From assembly GCF_046254905.1 (NCBI RefSeq), contig NZ_CP158016.1, positions 2,170,001 through 2,234,000 of the forward strand: 64,000 nucleotides of DNA, read 5' to 3'. The translations under genes were made by a program, and so were the position numbers. The notes under the pieces were generated by a model. It worked only from the letters and a program-made list of their open reading frames with translations, ran no database searches and was not told the origin of the DNA. This DNA is from Pseudaeromonas aegiceratis (GTDB lineage: Bacteria; Pseudomonadota; Gammaproteobacteria; Enterobacterales; Aeromonadaceae). Positions 59,746 through 64,000 of the stretch are shown piece by piece. The stretch's first letter is position 1; each line of letters starts with the position of its first letter.

Positions 59746-61144
59746 ACAGGGCGATGGCCGCCAGCCTGGCCTGGGCATGATCCACCCGCGGTAAGGGATA
59801 GATTCCCGCCAAACCATGGGCGTCGAGCCAGGCATGAGGCCGATGGATATGCGCGCCAGGCACCCGCGCCAGCTCCGGCAGCCAGCGGCGGATAAAGTCG
59901 CCATCTGGATCGAAACGCTGCCCCTGGGTGGTGGGATTGAACACCCGAAAATAGGGCGCCGCATCGGCCCCCGTGCTGGCCGCCCACTGCCAGCCGCCGT
60001 TGTTGGCCGCCAGATCCCCGTCGATGAGTTGCGACATGAAGTAATCCTCCCCCCAACGCCAGGAGATCAGCAGATCCTTGGTGAGGAAGCTGGCCACCAC
60101 CATGCGCAGCCGATTGTGCAGCCAGCCGGTCTGCTTGAGACAACGCATGGCCGCATCGACGATGGGAAAGCCGGTCTGCCCCTGGCACCAGGCGGCGAAG
60201 TCCGCCGCATCCTGGCGCCAGGCCAGCTGGCGGGTGGCCAGGTTGAAGGGCTGATCCCGTGACAACCGCGGCAACAGCACCAGCAGATGGCGGTAAAATT
60301 CCCGCCAGATGAGCTCGTTGAGCCAGGCAAAACCGGGGGCCCCCTGCGCCAATGGCAGCTGACCCAACTGCGCCAGCAGCGCCGCCAGGCATTGATTGGG
60401 ACTCAGGATCCCCGCCGCCAGGTAGGCCGACAGGCGTGCCGTGCCGGGCACCGCCGGCAAATCCCGGCACTGGGGATAGGCCAGCAGATCCTCGGCGACA
60501 AAGGCCTGCAGTCGCGCCTCCGCCGCCCCCTCATCCACCGGCCAGGGGGCCAGCATAGCGGCCAACCCTGGGGATGGTGCCGGCAACGCCAGGGGCTGCC
60601 AAGGCAAGGGCGCCCCCACCGCCTGGGGGATGGGCAGCAGGCTAAAGCCCTCCTGCGCCAGTGTCTTCAGCCAGGCCCGGCTAAAGGGGGTGAAGACGCG
60701 ATAGGCCTCCCCCTTGCCGGTCAACAGGGTACCGGGGGCAAACACGCAGTCCCCGGCATAAAAATTACAGGGTATCTGTAGCGCCCGCTGCACGTCCGCA
60801 TCCCGTCCCCGCTCATCGTGCTCGCTGGCCGTCAGGGCATGCAAGGCAGTGGCCCCCCGCGCCTGCACCAGCTGTTGCAAGGCGGTGGGGATCTCGACAA
60901 ACCAGTCCACCCGCAGACAATGCAGCCGAATCCCCAGCCGGGCCAGCTCGGCCCCCAGCACATCGAGCCTAGCCAGCAGGAATGCCTGGCGCACCGGCGC
61001 CATATGGTGGCGTGCCCACTGGGCCGGGCTGATGACAAACACCGCCTCCACCGCCTCGCCGCGCTGGCGCGCCAGCCGGCACGCCCGGCTCAAGGCGGGG
61101 TGATCCACCAGGCGCAGATCCTGCCTAAACCAGACCAGTTGCAT
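59735..61144 (-). CDS. phrB: Deoxyribodipyrimidine photolyase
   Basis: Light-driven repair of cyclobutane pyrimidine dimers with FAD and an antenna cofactor. The product has 469 residues. N-terminal antenna domain from QLVWFRQDLRLVDHPALSRA; C-terminal FAD domain with TARLSAYLAAGILSPNQCLA, LNELIWREFYRHLL, the tryptophan-rich WLHNRLRMVVASFL and GGWQWAASTGADAAPYFRVF. Class I CPD photolyase features are complete. Last gene of an operon with a MerR regulator and a TudS-like protein; its start overlaps the MerR gene by 20 bases. Control by the TTGTACA array is inferred. Confidence 0.95.
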   Translation of the reverse strand: MQLVWFRQDLRLVDHPALSRACRLARQRGEAVEAVFVISPAQWARHHMAPVRQAFLLARLDVLGAELARLGIRLHCLRVDWFVEIPTALQQLVQARGATALHALTASEHDERGRDADVQRALQIPCNFYAGDCVFAPGTLLTGKGEAYRVFTPFSRAWLKTLAQEGFSLLPIPQAVGAPLPWQPLALPAPSPGLAAMLAPWPVDEGAAEARLQAFVAEDLLAYPQCRDLPAVPGTARLSAYLAAGILSPNQCLAALLAQLGQLPLAQGAPGFAWLNELIWREFYRHLLVLLPRLSRDQPFNLATRQLAWRQDAADFAAWCQGQTGFPIVDAAMRCLKQTGWLHNRLRMVVASFLTKDLLISWRWGEDYFMSQLIDGDLAANNGGWQWAASTGADAAPYFRVFNPTTQGQRFDPDGDFIRRWLPELARVPGAHIHRPHAWLDAHGLAGIYPLPRVDHAQARLAAIALFKG

Positions 61145-61976
61145 CCGACCCCTCCTGCCCAGACAAGCCCTCTGCCGCCAGCCAGTCCGCCAAGCAGTTA
61201 AATTGCGGCGCTGACCATGAATTAGCGGGATACAGGCTCAGCAGGTCCCCCAGCAAGGCCGTCCCCTCAGGCCAGGCCTCGCCACGCTGGGCCATGGATA
61301 GGCCGGTGCCCACCCACACCAGCCAGGGAGCGGCCAGACGCGGTTGCAGCAGGCGCGCCTGGGCCGGCGTCACCTCTGGCAACAGGGTCGGCGCAAAGCC
61401 GTACTGCTGCAGCTCCAGGCCGGCAAAGATCAGGCTCAAGGGCGGCAAGGTCCCCCAGCCCGCCAACGCCAGGGGCCGCCCCTTGGCCGGCTCCACCAGG
61501 CGGCGCCCCAGATAGAGGCTCAGCCACTGCAGGGCGAACGCCTGCAGGGCGGCGGCATCGGGCCGCGTCCACTGGGCCATGGCGGTGAGCCAAGGCTCCA
61601 GCACCTGCCGCCGACACAACGCGAAGGGATAACTGGCGAGCAGCTCCCCCAGGGCCGCCGCCAACCGCGTCGGCGCCAACCCCTGCAGGGCCTGATCCAG
61701 CCTGGTCTGCCAATCCTGCCAGTGATCGCCGCCAGTCGCCGGCGCCGTCGCCGGCTGGCCCAGCAAGCCCTTGACCTGGCCTATGCTCACCCCCAGCTCC
61801 AGCCACAGCAAGATCTGCCTGATGCGGGCCACATCGGCGTCGCCGTATAGGCGGTGGCCCTTGGGGGTGCGCTGAGGTTGCAGCAGGCCGTAGCGGCGCT
61901 GCCAGGCCCGCAGGGTCACAGGGTTGATGCCGGTCAGCTCGGCCACCTCGCCTATGGTATACAGGGATTCGGTCAT
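61125..61976 (-). CDS. MerR-family regulator, MlrA/LitR-like
   Basis: Regulator of 283 residues. Residues 1-70 are the MerR winged helix (YTIGEVAELTGINPVTLRAW, RTPKGHRLYGDADVARIRQI). The C-terminal part has the helical and Rossmann-like outline of cobalamin-binding light sensors (LitR/CarH), but I see no ExxH-type B12 motif, so it is closer to MlrA, which lacks B12. It is in the middle of an operon with a photolyase gene, a frequent context for LitR-class regulators, and its probable operators, TTGTACA boxes, lie upstream of the operon. Start ATG overlaps the stop of the preceding gene (ATGA). Confidence 0.87.
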   Translation of the reverse strand: MTESLYTIGEVAELTGINPVTLRAWQRRYGLLQPQRTPKGHRLYGDADVARIRQILLWLELGVSIGQVKGLLGQPATAPATGGDHWQDWQTRLDQALQGLAPTRLAAALGELLASYPFALCRRQVLEPWLTAMAQWTRPDAAALQAFALQWLSLYLGRRLVEPAKGRPLALAGWGTLPPLSLIFAGLELQQYGFAPTLLPEVTPAQARLLQPRLAAPWLVWVGTGLSMAQRGEAWPEGTALLGDLLSLYPANSWSAPQFNCLADWLAAEGLSGQEGSDATGLV

Positions 61977-62911
61977 AGAAAGGTTCTCAGCTTGAGGGTG
62001 TCGGGATAGGGGTTGAGGTAGATCTGCTGGGCCAGGTAGGCGTTGGGATACTCCCGCAGGTAGTGGCGGAGCAGGGTCAGGGGCGCCAGCAGGGGCAAGA
62101 GGCCCAGCCGGTATTGTTCTATCAGGCTCGCCAGTTCCTGTTTCTGTGGCGCACTGAGCACCCGCTTGAAATAGCCTTGCAGGTGCTGCAGCACATTGCT
62201 GTGCCCCGCCCGGCTGGCCAGTTGCCGCAGGGCCGGCATCAGCTGCTGGATATACTCAGCCGCCACCGCCTCCAGGGGCCGACCCTGCATCTGGCCTAAC
62301 AGGCGACCCAGGCGGGCATAGGCGTCGGGCGAATGGCTCATCAGCAGGTACTTATAGCGGGCATGGAAGGCGATGAGCCGCGCCGGCGACGGTCCGTCCC
62401 CCATCAGCTGCTGCCAGCTGTGATAGGCAAACAGCCGCAGGATGAAGTTCTCGCGCAACGCAGGATCCTGCAGGCGCCCCTCCTCTTCCACCGGCAACAG
62501 GGGATAGGTGGTCAATAGGGTCTGGGCAAACAGGCCGACGCCTTCCTTGATGCCGCCCCGCGGGCCATAGACCCGCACCCGCTCCATGCCGCAGCTGGGA
62601 GACTTGGCACACAGGATATAGCCCGACAGATCCGCCATCCCCGGCATGGCCTGCTGGCTGACCGCCAGCAGGGGCGCGGTGAGATCCTCGCCCCCCTGGC
62701 TGGTGACGGCGGCGATCCCCTCGCCCTGGCGCACCAGGCGGATGGCCGGTCTGGGACTGCCCAGCCCCAGGCCCATTTCAGGACACAGGGGGACAAACTC
62801 CACATGCTGAGCCAGCTCCTGGGTACAGAAGGCCGAGCGCTTGTGGCCCCCATCGAAGCGAACCTGGGCGCCCAGCAGGCAGGCGCTGATCCCCACACGC
62901 AACTTGTACAT
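61973..62911 (-). CDS. TudS-like (DUF523) protein fused to DUF1722 (YbgA-like)
   Basis: Two-domain protein of 312 residues. Residues 1-150 are DUF523, the family of the thiouracil desulfurase TudS, with three candidate iron-sulfur cysteines: ISACLLGAQVRFDGGHKR, PLCPEMGLGLGSPRP and CAKSPSCGMERVRVYG. Residues 180-305 are DUF1722 (LIAFHARYKYLLMSHSPDAY, LLPLLAPLTLLRHYL), the domain of E. coli YbgA, which is also next to a photolyase gene. Desulfuration of thio-uracil bases is inferred from the family. First gene of the operon; the start codon lies inside one of the four TTGTACA boxes. Confidence 0.87.
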   Translation of the reverse strand: MYKLRVGISACLLGAQVRFDGGHKRSAFCTQELAQHVEFVPLCPEMGLGLGSPRPAIRLVRQGEGIAAVTSQGGEDLTAPLLAVSQQAMPGMADLSGYILCAKSPSCGMERVRVYGPRGGIKEGVGLFAQTLLTTYPLLPVEEEGRLQDPALRENFILRLFAYHSWQQLMGDGPSPARLIAFHARYKYLLMSHSPDAYARLGRLLGQMQGRPLEAVAAEYIQQLMPALRQLASRAGHSNVLQHLQGYFKRVLSAPQKQELASLIEQYRLGLLPLLAPLTLLRHYLREYPNAYLAQQIYLNPYPDTLKLRTFL

Positions 62912-62979
62912 ATCACCACCTCTTGTACAACTTAATGAGATAGTTATAGCAGTTGTACAAAAAAATGGGAGTTGTACAA
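62904..62979. promoter_or_regulatory. Array of four TTGTACA boxes controlling the tudS-merR-phrB operon
   Basis: Boxes at 62904-62911 (TTGTACAT, including the start codon), 62923-62930, 62953-62960 and 62972-62979 (all TTGTACAA). They form two pairs with the same 19-base centre spacing. MlrA and PplR/LitR-type MerR regulators are known to bind TGTACA repeats about 12 bases apart, so the MerR protein of the operon is the likely ligand, probably as an autorepressor. Confidence 0.7.
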
Positions 62980-62994
62980 GTCGGCAGGCGGAGA

Positions 62995-63021
62995 CAAAAA
63001 AGCCCGGGCAGGAGCCCAGGC
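62995..63021 (-). terminator. tRNA-Ser terminator
   Basis: Stem GCCTGGGC/GCCCGGGC (one G-U pair) followed by T6 on the minus strand, just after the tRNA-Ser gene. Confidence 0.8.
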
Positions 63022-63029
63022 TAGCAAAC

Positions 63030-63117
63030 TGGCGGAGGGGGTGGGATTTGAACCCACGGATGGTCGCCCATCGACGGTTTTCAAGACCGTTGCATTAAGC
63101 CGCTCTGCCACCCCTCC
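63030..63117 (-). tRNA. tRNA-Ser (TGA)
   Basis: Minus-strand tRNA of 88 nt with acceptor GGAGGGG/CCCCTCC, anticodon TGA in GGTCTTGAAAACC, a long variable arm (CGATGGGCGACCATCG), T-loop GGTTCAAATCC and an encoded CCA. Confidence 0.96.
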
Positions 63118-63296
63118 GCGACGACCGGCATGTTACCAAGCCAGGCGCCAAAGTAAATCACTATGTCGCTGAATGTACGGGTAAATCATATTTTTGCGCT
63201 GCCACGCGCAACCACAGGCCCCGGGCGCGGATTTGCTTGACTTGTCCCGGCCGCCACCCACTATATAACGGTGCATTTTTCATGGGACCCATTGTT

Positions 63297-64000
63297 ATGA
63301 CCATCAAGACCCGTCTGCTTGCCACCGCCCTGGCCGGCCTCTTGCCCCTGAGCCTGACCGCTGCGCCGGCCAACCAGGCCGAGATTGAGCAGATCGTGCA
63401 TCAATACCTGGTGAGCCACCCGGAGATCCTCATCGAGATGTCCGATGCCCTGCGTGCCAAACAGCAAGCCGCCCAGGAAGCCGATGACACCCGCCTGCTG
63501 CAGCAATACGCCAAGACCCTCTACCACAACCCGGCCGACCCCAGCGGTGGCCCGGCCGATGCGACCCTGACCCTGGTGGAGTTCATCGACTACAACTGCG
63601 GCTACTGCAAACGCGCCTGGCCCAGCCTCAATGCCGTGATTGACGAAAATCCCAAGCTGCGTCACGTCTACAAGGAATTCCCGATTCTGAGCGAAGGCTC
63701 TGTGCTGGCGGCCAAGGCCGCCCTGGCGGTCCACAAGGTGGCCCCCAAGCAGTACCTGGCCTTCCACAATGCCCTGATGGCTTATCAGGGCAGCATCAAG
63801 AGTGAGGATCAGCTGGCCGGGGTGGCCAAGTCCCTGAAGCTGGACTGGGCGGCCATCAAGACCGCCATGGCCGATCCCGCCGTGGAGAAAACCATTCAGG
63901 CCAACCACCAGCTGGCCCAACAGCTGGGCGTCACCGGCACCCCCGCCTTCTTCGTCGGTGATAAGGCGCTGCGTGGCGCGCCCCGCTCACCGGACGATCT
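63297..64000 (+). CDS. DsbA/ScsC-like periplasmic thiol-disulfide protein, 3' end cut by window
   Basis: Exported oxidoreductase; 234 codons are visible and the frame is open at the window edge. Signal peptide RLLATALAGLLPLSLTAAPA; then an N-terminal helical stretch (IEQIVHQYLVSHPEILIEM) like the stalk of ScsC/Com1-type proteins; then the thioredoxin fold with VEFIDYNCGYCKRAWPSL, active site CGYC, and the cis-proline loop LGVTGTPAFFVGD. The inserted helical domain is present. It likely shuffles or forms disulfides in envelope proteins. Start ATG at 63297; an in-frame ATG at 63282 is possible, and neither has a strong ribosome-binding site. Confidence 0.88.
   Translation, partial: MTIKTRLLATALAGLLPLSLTAAPANQAEIEQIVHQYLVSHPEILIEMSDALRAKQQAAQEADDTRLLQQYAKTLYHNPADPSGGPADATLTLVEFIDYNCGYCKRAWPSLNAVIDENPKLRHVYKEFPILSEGSVLAAKAALAVHKVAPKQYLAFHNALMAYQGSIKSEDQLAGVAKSLKLDWAAIKTAMADPAVEKTIQANHQLAQQLGVTGTPAFFVGDKALRGAPRSPDD

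Overview
The window is GC-rich, densely coded chromosomal DNA from a gammaproteobacterium. Gene content and order (smrB/prmB/aroC/yfcL, dedD-folC-accD, truA-usg-pdxB, topA/sohB/yciK, glk/hexR/pyk) lie between the enteric and the Vibrio/Aeromonas patterns. A HexR-type regulator, a LuxU-like HPt protein and LuxO-type operators point to the Aeromonadales (for example Oceanimonas, Zobellella or Oceanisphaera). That placement is inference. No insertion sequence, prophage, integrase or CRISPR array was seen.

Layout. 1-9.7 kb: the end of sdaA, cysB, a membrane-anchored coiled-coil protein, an HcaT-like MFS transporter, nfsA, a response regulator-CheC fusion with a small PAS protein, yfcL, a YgdQ-type TerC protein, aroC and prmB. 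9.7-18.2 kb: smrB, a methyltransferase, the glycolytic block glk/hexR/pyk with a HexR-like operator, fadE and ybaM. 18.3-22.2 kb: speA, folE, and a compact unit made of two LuxO-type operators, a sigma-54-like promoter, a predicted 82-nt terminated RNA and a LuxU-like HPt gene. 22.6-32.4 kb: the housekeeping run ybgI (nif3), dedD, folC, accD, truA, fimV, usg and pdxB on the minus strand.

32.5-42.96 kb is a self-contained [NiFe]-hydrogenase island. Seven overlapping maturation genes (hypF, an M52 endopeptidase gene, hypA, hypB, hypC, hypD, hypE) run leftward. Four overlapping structural genes run rightward and encode a bidirectional NAD(P)-linked group 3b hydrogenase (beta, gamma, delta, alpha). 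The maturation genes supply the Ni-Fe(CN)2CO site and cleave the tail of the alpha subunit; beta and gamma wire the small and large subunits to NAD(P)H.

43-64 kb: an exported hypothetical protein, a degenerate GGDEF-EAL protein, a structured 0.9-kb gap that encodes a 41-residue membrane protein behind a second sigma-54-like element, yccS, tusE, two small membrane protein genes, tRNA-Gly and tRNA-Cys, an exported binding-protein-like gene, topA, sohB, yciK, a LysR regulator, a SetA-like exporter, malY/patB, an orphan TAXI binding protein, and an operon tudS-DUF1722/merR/phrB preceded by four TTGTACA boxes. The window ends in tRNA-Ser and a truncated DsbA/ScsC-like gene.

Most notable are the LuxO/sigma-54-type small RNA next to a LuxU-like HPt gene, the operator array of the photolyase operon, the hydrogenase island, and the structured leader at 45.3-45.8 kb.
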